Assembly (NCBI GenBank): GCA_005784505.1
Contig: VCAZ01000054.1
Span: 1,398,501 to 1,462,500 of the forward strand
DNA: 64,000 nucleotides
Direction of reading: 5' to 3'
Source: Bagarius yarrelli
Lineage: Eukaryota; Chordata; Actinopteri; Siluriformes; Sisoridae
The position numbers were made by a program, and so were the translations under genes. Below, one piece after another: positions 35,645 through 49,725 of this stretch; position 1 is the stretch's first letter, and each line of letters begins with the position of its first letter. Below the pieces are notes generated by a model. That model was not told the origin of the DNA. It made no database searches and saw only the letters and a list, made by a program, of their open reading frames with translations.

Positions 35645-36150
35645 TGTGTGTGTGTGTGTCTGTGTTACATATGGATTTAAGGCACTGAGCAGTTGCTACA
35701 GTAAAAGGTATAATTAGGTTACTGTCACGGAATGTTTCAAGGCTCCTGATTGGTTTGCTCTGTCTGTGGCCCCGCCCCCCATTGGTGGTTAGTTCCCACC
35801 TGTGGCTTGTTGACATTCCAGTCTCTGTGTTCATCATCGTTATTATCCTGTGTTTATGTTGTGGCCTGTGTGAAGTGCCGCAGTTTCTCTCATCTCCACT
35901 TCACTCTCTAATGTGTGTGTGTGTGTGTGTGTGGTGGGGGGAACCTTAACTACTGTTTAAAATCTTAGCTAACAATTCTGGGCCCCTGAGCAAGGCCCTC
36001 AATCTATATCCACTCAGAACATTAGAGAACATTAATCCCTGGATATTAATCTGTAAATTACCTACATCTGTACTCTGAGTACCAGAAACATCTGTCTCTC
36101 TCACTGTCTTTCTCTCACTGTCTTTCTTTTACTGTCTCTCTCACAGTCTC
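31851..36150. other. Intergenic, no gene seen; simple-sequence rich
   Basis: Holds (GT)n 32520-32557, (CT)n 32727-32769, a TCTG/TCTA-rich tract 33200-33600, a CA-rich 'ACACTTACAC' array 33955-34310, (GT)n 34434-34468, (CA)n 34934-34953, (GT)n 35028-35055, (GA)n and (GT)n 35614-35660, and a possible SINE tail remnant 35975-36010. None of the open frames resembles a protein family. Confidence 0.65.
32267..32408. repeat. (GATA)n with embedded GACA
   Basis: About 140 bp of GATA tetranucleotides with a GACAGACA interruption near 32318-32326, a Bkm-type simple repeat. Confidence 0.95.
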
Positions 36151-36520
36151 TCTCAAGCTGTCTCTCTCACAGTCTCTCTCAAGCTGTCTCTCTCACATTG
36201 TCTCTCACCGTCGCTTTCACACTGTCTCTCTCACATTGTCTCTCTCATGCTGTCTCTCTCACACTGTCTCTCTTACATTGTCTCTCTCATGCTGTCTCTC
36301 TCACATTGTCTCTCTCATGCTGTCTCTCTCACATTGTCTCTCTCATGCTGTCTCTCTCACACTGTCTCTCATGCTGTCTCTCTCACACTGTCTCTCTCAC
36401 TATGTCTCTCATGCTGTCGTCTCACACTGTATTTCTCACGCTGTCTCTTTTACAATGTCTCTTTTACACTGTCTCTCTTACACTGTATCTCTCTCATGCT
36501 GTTTTTACACGTCTGTCTGA
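36150..36520. repeat. 28-bp CT-rich minisatellite
   Basis: Repeats of 'TCTCTCTCACATTGTCTCTC' plus 'TCATGCTG' (28 bp) with length variants. Open in several frames as Ser/Leu/His-rich artefacts. Confidence 0.85.
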
Positions 36521-37451
<931 letters not shown>

Positions 37452-37739
37452 GGTTAAATTTAATATTCCAAAATTATCTGCTCAATGCAAACCTAATATG
37501 TATAATATAAAATAATGTTTTTCTGCTGCCTAAAGCAGAAGTTGAGTTTAGACCTCATGTAACTCTGAGATATAAATAAACCTGATCATCCACACCGTAA
37601 TGTCACACCGCCAATGCGACAAGAGAGACACGTGGTGAGGAACAAGACACACCGACTGACTCTAATCAGTCACATGATCAAGAGTTTCAAGAGTTAAAGT
37701 TTCTTTATTAATAATTTAATATTTCTATCAATATTGCGT

Positions 37740-37998
37740 TTATGTATGTAAATGCCTTTATTTTGACACATATACTTTTTACTGCACAGTGAAATCTGTT
37801 TCTGTTTCTTCACATATTCTATCTTAGTAAGTTGGGGGTCAGAGCTCAGGGTTGATTATGATACAGCGCCCCTGGAGCAGGAAGGGTTAAGGGTCTTGCT
37901 CAAGGACCCAACAGTGGCTGGCTGGCGGTGGTGGCGCCCAACCCCAGATTTTCCTGGTTTTCAGATCATCGCCTTAACTATTTGAGCCATCACTGGCC
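37740..37998 (-). mobile_element. tRNA-derived SINE, antisense
   Basis: Reverse complement shows a tRNA-like head, a 'TTGGGTCCTTGAGCAAGACC' body and 'GGGGCGCTGTATCATAATC'. It is clearly the same family as the + strand copy at 41838-42082. Confidence 0.75.
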
Positions 37999-37999
37999 T

Positions 38000-38525
38000 T
38001 TTCACACACACACTATTCTTACACACACATACACACACAACCGCTTTAAATAGAACTACACAGAAGACATCATCATTTTAAATCTCTCCGTAAATAAACG
38101 CACTGACGCACATTTAGGTGAGATTTAGAGTCTCGGCAGATCACTTGATCAATGAGGTCATCAACCACAAACACACAAACTCACTGCGTGGGAAATGTGC
38201 TGTAGATTTATTATAAAGTTCTTTTTTATAACCTCAGCAACTCTGTGTGTGTGTGTGTGTGTTTCACCTGCATTAAACACAGTCTCTGTTAGTGTAATAT
38301 TACACTAAGAAATCTCCACTCTGCCCAGGGCAGTCTGACCTCCAGATGACCTTCTAATGAAAATCCAACAGTGTGAGAACAAGACCGTGAGAGTGAGACA
38401 GGGACCCCCTTCCAACACCACCACCCTGAAACCTTTCCCAGGCTGTAATTATATTCGGACAGGGGTAAGTCATGGGTAAGTTCATTCTGTAATAAACATT
38501 TAAAGTTCTGTCCTTCTGGTAAATA
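38000..38525. other. No gene seen
   Basis: Short CA/GT runs only (for example 38243-38262). Confidence 0.5.
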
Positions 38526-39345
38526 AGGTTAACATACAGGTTAGAGTGAGACAGGTGATGAGAATGAGACAGTGTGTGAGAGTATGAGAATTAGACAGGT
38601 GGTGACAGTAAGACAGTATGTAAAGGGGAGATAGTATGAGAGTTAGATGTATGGTAAAAGAAAGACAATATTTAAGACAGGCAGGTGAAGACAATGAGAC
38701 AGGATGTGAAAGTGAGACAGTGTGTAGGAGTAAGACACTATGTGAGAGTGAGACCATGTGTAAGAGTGAAAAGGATAGTGAAAGTAAGACATTACATAAA
38801 AGTGAAACAGTTAGTGAGTATGAGATAGTGTATAAGAGTAAGTCCAGTGGTGAGAGTGAGACAGTATTTAAGATACAGGTGATAAGATGGAGATAGTAAG
38901 TAAGAGTGAGAGTGTGTAAGGGTAAGACAGTATGTGAAAGGGAGACATAGTGAGACTAAGACAATATGTGAGAATGAGACGGTGTGTGAGAGACAGACAA
39001 GTGGTGAAACTAAAACAGTATGTGAGAGCATGGCAGATTGTGAGACAACACAATATGTGTTGAAAAGTAAGACAGTGTGTGAGAGTAAGACAGATGATGA
39101 GAGTAAGACAATTTGTGACAGTAAGACAGACTTAGAGTATGTAAGAGTGAGATGGGTGGTGATTTTAAGATAGTATTTGAGAGCGAGACGGGTGGTGAGG
39201 GTGAGACAGTATGTGTGTGTGAGTGAGATGGGTGGTAACAGTAAGACAGTATGTGAGAGTGAGACGGATGGTGACAGTAAGACAGTATGTGAGAGTGAGA
39301 CAGGTGGTGAGAGTAAGACCGTATGTGACAATATGAAATAGGTTC
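38526..39345. repeat. 36-bp GA-rich minisatellite
   Basis: Degenerate array of 'AGACAGTATGTGAGAGTGAG' plus 'ACAGGTGGTGACAGTA' units (36 bp, clearest at 39200-39320) with many half-unit variants. The long 'SETVCESET'-type frames on + and the complementary - strand frames are by-products. Confidence 0.85.
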
Positions 39346-39630
39346 CTAACATGGTCGTTGTGTTTGAAGCTTAGCAGTAAGAGTAAACCAATAAGTAGTC
39401 TTATTATGGTGCTGATCTTTAACAGGGGGTGGAGTTAGGGGTGTTAGGGTGGAGTGGGGGGGAAAGGGGTGGAGCAGTAAGGGTGGTATGATTTTAGGAG
39501 GTAGTCCATGGGCAGTCATTGGTTCTCAAGTGCTTAAAGTTTTACTTCTCGTCTATTCTCTGTTATTCCTTATTATTCCACCTACTTCACTTTTTTAGCC
39601 TTTATGTCCCCACCCAGGCCCATACACTTC

Positions 39631-39666
<36 letters not shown>

Positions 39667-39724
39667 CTGCCTCACATTTTACTTAAATATCTGTCTAACC
39701 TTCAGCCTCTCATTATCGTTGGAT
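39346..39724. other. No gene seen
   Basis: G-rich patch 39425-39480 and (CA)n at 39632-39664. Confidence 0.5.
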
Positions 39725-39912
39725 TTTTTGAGCTGTTTTCTTCAGGCATTTTTTGCCTTGATTGATAGGACAGAGGGATAAAATAGGGGAGATCGAGAGA
39801 AAGGTGTGACCAGAAAGGACCAAAGCCAGGAATCAAACCCAGGCTGCTGAAGCTCAACAACTTGCATGTGTGGTTACCAGCTCCTTAACCCACTACACCA
39901 CGGCGCCGGCCT
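39725..39912 (-). mobile_element. tRNA-derived SINE fragment, antisense
   Basis: The reverse complement begins with a tRNA-like 'GTGGTGTAGTGGGTTAAGGA' head and continues through 'GTTTGATTCCTGG' (B box) into a body that in + reads 'GATAGGACAGAGGGATAAAA'. Confidence 0.6.
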
Positions 39913-40513
39913 TGTCAGCTGTTTTGGACTCATAAATCAGCTTCTGCTTTACCTCATCAGCTCCAACCTGTTCCTTTACTTTTCCACCCTCCAACCTGCA
40001 CACTTTTTTCCATGTCCATGTGCCAAACACTTGCCCATGGTTATTAGTGTGTGTGTCACAGGTTGAATTCTGTCATTTGTTTTGTGTCCTCGGTGTCTGT
40101 GGAGGACGTTCTGCATGTCACATGTCTTTTAGCAGTTAGGTTTCCTCCAGGTGTTTCCATATTTAGAGAAATCGGAGTATGGCCTCGTGACTGAGCGTTC
40201 AATCAGCACCCCAGTTGAGTTTCAGTTCTGCTATGCCCCATGCATCTGCCCGTCTCCCTTTCATCTGGCCTTCTATCACTTATATGCGCTGCCCCTCAGG
40301 ACTCAGTACTAAACTCTGACTGAACTATTGATTTAATTAGCATGGAAATGATTCATTTTACTTCTTTGTTTTCTTTTTTATTGTAATGATGCAATAATAA
40401 CATGTTAAGAACTGATCTATTTTACTGTAACTGCAGTACAATTTAGCAAGCAGCTACTGCTGCTCTTGGAGCTTTTCTAATACTTCCCCCATTAAAACAG
40501 ATACCTGTGGGAA

Positions 40514-40546
<33 letters not shown>

Positions 40547-41837
40547 CTGACATCAGAGTCGGCATTAATCAAAGACAGCATGAGGAAACCTCAGTGTGAA
40601 CTCCATTCTCCCTGTACACTGCGTCCTGCTCACTGACCTTCTGATTTATAACACGGCCATGTTTCAGGCAGCAATTTATACAATCCACACAAACTTATTT
40701 CTGCCCACATCTCTGACCCGTTTGGTTCACCTGAACGCGTGAGCAGAATCAGATGTCCTGACTCACCCTGTGAGCTGCTGATGTTGGTGAAACAATTCGC
40801 TCGGTTTCAGATTCGCGACTGTGTGGGATTTTGCCTGCGGTCATGTTTTTCGCCGTACTTTTATCATGATATTTAAACAGCAGAAACTCTTAAATCTTTT
40901 AAAATGGAATACCTGGCCCGGTTGCATTGTGGGTAATCTGTAACCCGATACTGCGTGTGAGAATTAAACCACTTAGAGAAGCAATCGATGCTTCTGTTGA
41001 CTCACGATGACAAATGACCTCCATTAGAGAGGAGCAGTGTTTACACTGAGCGCTGCATGCTAATGCTAACTCTAAACACTGCACACAAACACACGTCAGT
41101 GTCACACATCCGTTTGTACACATTGCCATCTGGGGTTATGAGCCAGGGTGGTTCGGTGTCAGTAAAAACAAAAGGTTCGATAAAAAAACGGAACATTGCG
41201 TTCACAATCAATGAAGCATAGCGGCGTTTACTCACAACACTCCGAGAAAAAGAACGATCGCTATCTGTAAAAGCTCGGAACGGATTTTATTTCTGTTAAA
41301 CGCTGCATAAAAGGCTGCAGATTCCTCTCAAGTCTATTTAGATGAGAACATCTTTTTGTGGGCGGAGCTACTTATAAAGTCAGATTGGTTTAAACACAGA
41401 CATAAACCAATGTTTCTGAGTGCAGGAAATGATATCACTAACCCTGTTTACATGGGGCATTGTATTGTGATTACAATTAGTTTAAAAGTGTAATCAGAAT
41501 AAAAATGCTTCATGTAAACACCTCAGTCAGAAAGAAATTGCCCAGCCTGACTTAGAGGTGAGAAAAACCTTTTCTACAATCTAATTAAACTGAAAATTCC
41601 TCTATGTTAACGACTTATTCCGGTTACTTTGATTGCACTACCTTACACACGATTAGTCGTGATGTAATTTCTTAAGACATAACGCAATTTTTTCCGGAAA
41701 TGATTTGCTTGTTACATGGTTTCCATTCCAGATTGTTGCATTACCGTAGCACAACTCTAACCAATCCTTATTCCAGACTTTCCATCACAGGCTTCTTCTC
41801 TTTGGATGGGGGAGGGTCAGGAAATCGATGGCTCATA
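39913..41837. other. No gene seen
   Basis: Mostly unique-looking sequence with (CA)n at 40516-40545. I could not find splice-bounded frames with family resemblance. Confidence 0.5.
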
Positions 41838-42082
41838 GCAAAGCACCGCTCAAATGGTTAAGGCGCTGAGTTGTTGATTGGAAGACCAGAAGGAACTGGG
41901 TTTAAGCCCCACCGCCACCAGCCAGCCACTGTTGGGTCGATTAGCAAGACCCTTAACCCATTTCTGCTCCAGGGGCGCTGTATGATAGCTGATTCTGTGC
42001 TCTGACCCCAACTTTCTAAAATGGGATATGTAAAGAAAACAAATTTTACTGTGCTGTAAAGTATATCTGACAAAATAAAGAC
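41838..42082 (+). mobile_element. tRNA-derived SINE
   Basis: Head 'AAATGGTTAAGGCGCTGAGT' with B-box-like 'GGGTTTAAGCCCC', body 'GCAAGACCCTTAACCC' and 'CTCCAGGGGCGCTGTATGAT', tail ending near AAATAAAG. Same family as the antisense copy at 37740-37998. Confidence 0.75.
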
Positions 42083-42715
42083 ATTAACAAACAGAAGTTG
42101 GGAATAGATATAAACTCTCATGTAAACAGTCAAGCAGGATCTTTTATTCAGAACGCTTTTGGTCGGAATGATGAAAAAGTGTGTATTTATGTTAAAAAAA
42201 ATTTTTTTTAATATGATCAAATAAATGAAACCAAAACTTTTGAGCAGAATTATTTTTTTTTATTGAGTTAAATTAAAAGAAACTCATTAAAATACCGTGA
42301 GAAACCGAGTGATGCTGTGAACAGATTTTTCTTTCCTCGTGTTAGAGGTGAGGAATGCGTTTCGCCATGTTCTCTCTAACGTGTCAGTCTCCATGTCGCA
42401 AGCTAAAAAAAGGACAGCTAAATATGCTAACATGTAGTTATGTGTAAAAGAGCGCGGCGTGTTTGCGTGGGCCTTTCTGCAAAAGAGCAACAAAGGCGTG
42501 GGACGAGAGAGAAGCGGAGCGACGTTAATGACAGGCTGAGCTCAGCATGCCCGACGTCACCACCTCCGTTAGCTTTCTTCTTCGCTCAGATCACCAATTA
42601 GAGAATAGCAGAGCTCGTCCTTCAGTCTGAGGAGAATCGAAATCGAGGTCGTTGTGGTGAATGTTCATGACTGTAATTGAAGAGACAATAGAGCTGGAAA
42701 AGAGTCAATGCTTTT
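42083..42715. other. No gene seen
   Basis: AT-rich. No exon recognised. Confidence 0.5.
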
Positions 42716-43425
42716 CTAAATTATCCATCCATAGTGTCTGAGCTTATGACCCTCACAGGACAACATGCAGTGCTGTGATTAACGCTCTGAGTTTCACTAA
42801 CGCCCAGTATTCTATCACAGTCTATCACAACATTCATGTACATTAGGGTTCCCCAATCTACGACATGACTGATGGCTTGAGGGAAGAATCTGTTACTCAT
42901 TGGGGTTGTAAGGGTCCGAATGCTAAGGTACCTTTTTCCAGATGGCAGAAAGGTGAAAAGAGAATATGAGGGGTGTATAGGGTTGTCCACTATGCTATTG
43001 GCTTTGCTGATGCAGCGAGTGGTGTAAATGTCCGTTATAGAGTGAAGAGAGACTCTGAAGATTTTTTCCAGCTGTCCTCACTATCTGCTGCAAGGTCTTG
43101 CGATCTGAAAAGTTTCGATCGGAAACCAAGCAGTGATGCAGCTGCTCAGGATGCTCTTGATAGTCCCTCTGTAGAACATGATCAGGATAATGGACTTTCC
43201 TCAGTCTTTGAAGGAAGTAGAGACTCTGTTGTGCTTTTTTGCTGATGGAGCTGACGTTGAATGATCAGGTGAGGTTCTCCACCAGATAAACACAAAGGAA
43301 TTTGGTGCTGTTGACGAGCTCTACAGAGGATCCGTCGATGTTCAGCGGAGAATGGCCGCCTGTGCTCCTCTGAAGTCAACAACTATCTCCTTAGTTTTGT
43401 TGATGCTAGCTCGTCATTTTTGCTG
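42716..43425 (-). mobile_element. LINE reverse-transcriptase C-terminal fragment, antisense
   Basis: Read on the - strand from 43420, broken frames give 'INKTKEIVVDFRGAQ', then 'SSISKKAQQSLYFLQRLRK', 'DRKTLQQIVRTA' and finally (42990-42850) 'LFTFLPSGKRYLSIRTLTTP' and 'RFFPQAIS'. These are the closing blocks of a Rex1/L2-like non-LTR retrotransposon of fish. Multiple frameshifts and stops are present. The 'AGATAAGATA' words at 43473-43484 may be a related 3' tail. Confidence 0.8.
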
Positions 43426-44746
43426 ATGAGACATGTCATTTTAAATCTATGTTTTACTCATATCATATCTATATTTAAGATAAGATATAACTATTTTCGC
43501 CCTACATTGGGAAAATTTCTAAAAGGAAATTTGGGAAAGGTGGGATTTAAATCTAATTGTATTTTCCATCTAAAACCCACTTAGCTTTGAAGGTAGATGA
43601 ATCTAACAACTAGGCTACACTTAGGCTGCCATAATAACTTACTAACCATCAATCTGATTCTGAATGCACAAAACTGATTATTTTCTGTTCAATGCAAAGA
43701 AATGGCTGTTTTCTCATCTGTCTTTTTTTCTTTTAATAAACGTTATATATCTTAAATTTTTTTTTAAAATCAATAATGCTGTCAGTCAGTACGGCCCAGG
43801 ACATTTTCTGTTACAGAACGACCCGCCCACCTCATTACAGCAGGGATCAATTATGTGGCCTTCACTGAAAACAGTGTGGTGACTCCTGATGTTGATCATG
43901 TTTTGAAGCTGTAGAATAAATCAAAATTCACACGCTTTTATTTTAAAACAGCAAAATAAGATGCATTTTCTGACTCTCTGTCTGATATTCGGTTCTTCAG
44001 TACTAAAAGCGTGAAGCCGTTTTAATGTCAGATGACATCTATATGTGGGTCTTCAGGGGTAAAACAGAAAATTAAAGTTCCCCACATCTTCCGGAGAGAG
44101 GAATTTCTAATACTCTGTAGTTTCTCAGGAACATAAGCTGAGATTTGTCTCTGATGAACTGGGGTTGGAGAGGGATTAGAGCAAAGGGAACGGAAAGAAC
44201 AGAAAATGATTTATCAAAATGGTAACAAAAACTCAAATGTTATTAAAAATAAATGTGATGCTTAAACAAAAGGAAAAATAAAAGTCAAGATCTCTGTGGG
44301 GTATCTTAGCAGGTAGGATTCCATCATGATCCCATTCATCTTTTTTTTCTTTAACTTTAATTACTATCCGGTCCACAAAATGAAGGCAAAAATGCCCCTA
44401 AAATTTTTTAATATGTATATAAATATACATTTACTGCAGCAGGTGTTACACTGCTGTGATGTGACCAGAGTAAAACACAGGGGCTGTGCTGTTAAAGAAA
44501 ATGAATCAATTTTCACTCAGCTTCGTTACACCTCTACGACGCTTTTCCCTACGTTCCTTTAGACATCACTTATTACACTACGCAACTTAATAACGTTAAT
44601 AACCATTAAACACACTAACCGCACACACTTCTATTTATTACACACACAGTGGGGCGTCACCTACAGCGCTGACATGCCGACACGACCTTAAACGCAGTTG
44701 TGTCCTCATTTAACCCTGTGACCTGCAGCTGAGTCTCATGACCTGA

Positions 44747-44781
<35 letters not shown>

Positions 44782-45574
44782 TGCACACACACATAGAATC
44801 CATCAGCATTCAGCTGGCAGAGACCTCACACTATGTCAGAAGACCTCACACACACACACACACACACACACATGGTGAAACATTTGCTCACCCTAACTCT
44901 GTGTGTGTGTCAGTGCTCAGATGTAACTCACATCACCCAGCAACACCCAGTTAAGTGGTGTTGCCGGTTTTAAACCTGATTCTGCTCAGCAAGTGTTTAT
45001 TACATCATAAAGTCTGGAATTTTCTCAAGAGTTTTTTTAGAAATAATTAAGGAATTAATATAATTAGTTGCTGCGTGTATGAACATACTGCAGCAAATGT
45101 AAATGTACGTTTTTAATCATTTCTAATGTCTATGCTCCCTACCTGAATCTGATACTGTACTGTGTGCAGAGATACACACACACACATTTTAGTGGCCACT
45201 TTTCTATAGGAGTGTTTACGCACATAAAGCTTTAAAACAAACACACACACACACACATCCATTTTTGTGTTTTAAAGTGAGGACTAATCATCTGCAACAT
45301 TTCACAAAAATCGGTCAAGGTCCTGCAATCATAGTGTACCATTCCTCCATAGAACAATGTGTGTGTGTGTGTGTTGGCAGGGAGTTATGACACAGCTGAT
45401 GATTTGGTGGATGTGAAACATTACACGCAACATCAGAAAGTGGTTAGCTAGTGCAAGCGGATGAAGAGGTTGCGATGTTACTGGAAAAGAAGCAAGATTA
45501 ATTATAGGGATAAGGATTCTTTCTGCCAATACAAAGAGAAAGATAATGATAAGGAAGTGAAGTTCAGTGTTTGT

Positions 45575-45575
<1 letters not shown>
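43426..45575. other. No gene seen
   Basis: CA runs at 44752-44776, 44849-44871 and 45239-45257. The remainder is AT-rich and featureless to me. Confidence 0.5.

Positions 45576-45649
<74 letters not shown>
45576..45649. repeat. (GA)n microsatellite
   Basis: About 70 bp of pure GA. Confidence 0.95.
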
Positions 45650-45650
<1 letters not shown>

Positions 45651-46210
45651 ATAGATACAGGTGGTTTAAATTTTATATCCATTTAAGCATTTCCTTACTG
45701 CATTAAACTAACCGCAGATGATGTCATCACGATGTCAGCAAAGTCGCTTTTTTTAGATTTCAGATCTCAGATTTTATTTTTCCATTAACCTGAATTAGCT
45801 AAAAACAATGTAACAAGACAGTTTCGAGGCTAAATAAATTTGTAAACTGTTTCTACTTTGAATCGTGAGAATTGTTGTGTTTGTGCTGGTCTTTAATGTA
45901 ATTCTGATGATGATGATGATGATGATGATAAAGTCCTTCAGCACGACCAACAATAGCAGCCACAGCAGAAGCCATGACATCCTCCTTAATGAGCTGAATC
46001 AAAAACACAACCACACTAATGACTGGAACAAACCATTTCCTGCATTGCTGGTGGGAGGGGAGGGGGTTGTATTGGACTGGAGGTAGGGAGGACTTGGTCT
46101 CTCCGGTGCTGTTTATTGTTGGTAGAGTAAAAAGGCGGGGTGTATGTACAGATTTTCATGGCTGGTGTAGTCTCGCTCTTTGGATCATTCAAAGGTTAGT
46201 AAGTGGAGTT

Positions 46211-46537
46211 TCACTTCCCTAAAATAGACATTACTCTTTGTATCTGTAGCATAGCAATGACCTTTGACCGTAAATTACGCAGGGCCTGTTGTTCAATATC
46301 ACATGTCACAAAGCCTACAGCATTTTTTCCTAATCCCTCAAGTGCAGCGACCTTTCTGTCAGACACTGAGACATGGCCAACACATTGCACAAGAGTTTCT
46401 AAAACTGTTGACCTTTGATCGCAGGGGCTGAAATTCTCACAGAGTCAGATGCCAAACTCTTCTAATACATGGAGAGCACCAGGAAAACCCGCCTGTCTCT
46501 GTTGCTGGACTGAGATGGCAAACTGGATGAGTCAATG
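46211..46537 (-). pseudogene. Unidentified coding-like frame with one internal stop
   Basis: On the - strand a single frame runs from about 46534 to a TGA at 46213-46211, interrupted once by TGA at 46447-46445. The downstream 77 codons have a protein-like composition, with words such as 'TVLETLVQCVGHVSVSDRKV' and 'CDIEQQALRNLRSKVIAML'. I do not recognise the family. There is no in-frame upstream ATG near the beginning. It could be a gene or transposon relic, or chance in a window that yields many 60-100 codon frames. Confidence 0.25.
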
Positions 46538-46539
46538 GA

Positions 46540-47065
46540 TGGGGTGTGTATTTGTTGTATGTGATGAAGTTGTGGTGCTGTGTTAGTGGATGTAGTGGTG
46601 CTGTGTTGTGAATGTGGTGCTGCTGTCTTGACAGATGTGATGGTGAAGTTTGGTGGATGTGGTGGTAATGTGTGATGAATGTGGTAGTGATGTGTGCTGA
46701 TGTGGTGCTGATGTGTGCTGGATGTGGTGGCGATGTGTGGTGATGTGTGGTGATGTGGTGGTGATGTGTGGTGACGATGTGTGGTGATATGGCGCTGATG
46801 TGTGCCGGATGTGGTGGTGATGTGTGGTGACGATGTGGTGGTGATGTGTGATAAACGTGGTAGTGATGTGTGGTAGATGTAGAGGTGATGTGTGGTGGAC
46901 GTGGTAGTGATGTGGTAGTGATGTGAGGTGGATGTAGAGGTAATGTGTGGTGATGTGGTTTAATATGTGGTGGGTGTGATGAAGATGTGGTGTGAATTTG
47001 TTGTGGATGTGATGAAGATGTGGTGTAAATTTGTTGTGGATGTTATGAAGATGTAGTGAAGACCA
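46540..47065. repeat. GATGTGTGGTGATGTGGTGG minisatellite
   Basis: Variable array of about 12-30 bp units of GATGTG(T)GGTG. A 229-codon His/Thr-rich frame on the - strand is its translation. Confidence 0.85.
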
Positions 47066-47888
47066 GTGTTTCAGTCTTTCTTGCTCTAGATTTTGTCGTT
47101 CTCCATTGTTTTGTTGCTTTGTTTCTGTGTTGTTTCTGTTGCTACGCTGCCATGCTATGTGTTTGTGCATAGCCACCGTTAGTTCCTTTAGATCTTTCTT
47201 TGTTTTTGTATTCGTTATTTTAAACATCTCAACTTCTGCAACTGCAAAACAGACCAGAACAGACTGAAACACTAGCGTTTATATACACAACTGGACAGGG
47301 AAACATTGAACACCTGAACACAATAAAGGAATTATATAAAAGGGGTGAAATACATGTAACAAAGAACAAAGGAAGAAGACACTTTCAGTGTTGCCCTCTA
47401 GTGGCCTGGCGAGGTAACGTTCCACATTTCCCTGACAAGATTAAAACTCTTTATATTCAATCGTTTGATAAACTTTACACAAAGTCCGAACAGCCTAATG
47501 AGGAACCTCAACCTGACTACACACTGCTGCTCCTGGTTTTATTTCAGGGTAGATCAGTATCCCACACTGCACATTTGTGGTTTTGCTTCCTGTCATTCGG
47601 AGCACAGTTCGCTCCGTTCCCCCGAAACAACATGCGAGTTCAAAGCCAGAGCAGAACAGCACTCATCAGGGCAACAGCTCGACCGTCACATGGAAAACCT
47701 GCTTGAAAGTAAAAGCTGTAATTAGAGTTACTCATCCTTCATTTAGATAAAATGACAGGTTGGTCTGTGAGAAACTTCCTGCTATTTTTTAGTAAGCATC
47801 CAAGAAAGCGCTTTAAATCTCACATGATTCAACCGCAACCTCAGAGAACTTTGTCTTACAGCCTTTATCAGTGTGTGACCTTTGGACT

Positions 47889-47966
<78 letters not shown>

Positions 47967-48519
47967 GTGTTTGTAATTATACATTTGAAACATGATTATT
48001 GCTAATTCCCTGTTTGAGTTGTGTTTGTAAAGTAAATTCAGATTTACAACTAATTAACCAGACTAAACCTGTGTGTCTGCATCTGTGGGTGTGTGTGTGT
48101 GTGTGTGTGATCATGTTTCCACTCAGCAATAAGTGTGTCGGTGGAAAAAGTGGCATTGACTTTGACCCTGTTCCAGCTGACTCAGTGGCCTGTGGCCAGA
48201 TCAGAGGATTTAATCTGCAGTAACGCGTGAGTCGCCATGTTCACACCTCAGCTCAACTCCAAACCCGCGGCCTCACACTGCTGCCACATAACTCATTAAC
48301 CAAAACGTTTGAATCCTTTACACAAACACTCTCAGGGCGCAGACAAAAACACACCACACAGGAAGCAGTTGGAGGACAAACCACAGATGATTATAACCTC
48401 AAATTAATGAACAACATAAAGTTGTAGCTTTACATACAGACATTCTGGGAAAATGTTCAGAAGCAAATCATTGAAATCAACTTGATTAATTTAATTATAA
48501 TAAAACTTTTTTTATGCTG
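47066..48519. other. No gene seen
   Basis: (GT)n at 47890-47960 (about 70 bp) and 48087-48109. A CTCF-like motif lies at 47393-47404. No exon recognised. Confidence 0.5.
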
Positions 48520-49330
48520 TGGCTTCGTCCACTGAGTGAAACTGAGTATGCGAGGCAGTAGTATGTCTAAATCCTTAGTATGTGAATTACAGTAGGCGAA
48601 AAGTTCCTGGATGTCCTACTACACCTTAAATATCCCATAAGGCTACAAGAGACGGCCCATCATATGCCGCTTTTCAAGTGCTTTCAGTATCTCTAAGTGC
48701 TTAAAAAATGTTTTGTATTATCCAAACTTAAATTTGCGCTCCTGTGACATCATATGTCACATGTCAATATCAACATGGCGGATGTAGAACATTCGGATTT
48801 CATTTCTGATGCCTCGTGTGATGTCACTGATGTCAACTTTCCGATAGCAGCGAAAGAATGGTAGCGGTGTGGAAATATTTTAAAATGAATGAAAAAACCC
48901 AAGTGTGACACACCCTCAGTACCATCAAGCAAATGATCTGTGTTGCAGAACAGGTTGTTTTTTATATAACAGATCATCCAAATACTAAAGCAGGATCATA
49001 AACCGAGTTTTCCCTGCATATAACGTTTTCAAACGAAGCTAAAACGCAAAACCAAAAGACGTAGTCGAAGTCGAATTCATCATGCAGGCGGGCTGGAAAT
49101 ACTTCACAAAATTATGCTACATCGGTTAGCTTATAAAGCTAACACTTGGAATAGTTTGATGGGATGAGGGCACTCAGAAAATACAAAAATAAGTATGGAA
49201 AATGTGCTGCTAGCTGTAACGTTAGCACTCGACAATCCTGCGGTAAACCCTTAATTAACGGTCAGGAAGTACATTCTTACAGAAATCTAGTACATACTTA
49301 AGTACTATGTAGTTTCGGACAGAGCTAGTA
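48520..49330. mobile_element. Possible non-autonomous DNA transposon
   Basis: The left part contains 'GTGGCTTCGTCCACTGAGTG' and 'GCAGTAGTATGTC'. The right end reads 'AAGTACTATGTAGTTTCGGA', which resembles the 'tgtccgaaactacatagtac' terminus seen in many fish non-autonomous elements. A matching inverted terminus and target duplication were not verified. Confidence 0.25.
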
Positions 49331-49599
49331 ACTTTATTCACTCCAAAAAAATGGAATAACTCTGAGCTGCTCTTTTGAATTATATTTTAAATGCTGAACT
49401 GCTAAGATAAAATAAACACAGTGATACACACACACACCTTTCTTCTGCGTTCAGTATTAAACTTTCCCTTTTTTTCACTTTACACTGTTTAGACCGAAGT
49501 GAGAATCGGACAGGATGGTTAGGATGTCATCTGACCGCTTCTGCAGCCAGGGGCGCCTCTGAGGGGGTGGGGGTGGAGGACGCTGGGTTTGTTAAAATG

Positions 49600-49725
49600 A
49601 TTGTAAGGCCCTACGCACTTTAGGGGCCCCCAAATATCTATTTTATTAGCAGTAACCGTGTGGAATGGGTTTGGAAGGGGGTCCAACCTCGTATTCTTTC
49701 AAAGGGCCCAAAATTGCTAGCGGCT
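49600..49725. repeat. Dispersed repeat (copy A), GGGGCCCCC-type
   Basis: About 120 bp sharing 'CACTT..GGGGCCCCCA.A.ATCT.TT', 'TATTAG' and 'GGGCCC.AAATTGCTAGC' landmarks with 53695-53805. Confidence 0.5.

Noticed and set aside
38500..39352. Long frames in the GA-rich array (186 codons - strand, 86 and 79 codons + strand)
   Set aside because: Tandem-repeat translations on both strands with no domain.
46583..47272. 229-codon His/Thr-rich frame on the - strand
   Set aside because: Translation of the GATGTGTGGTG minisatellite.
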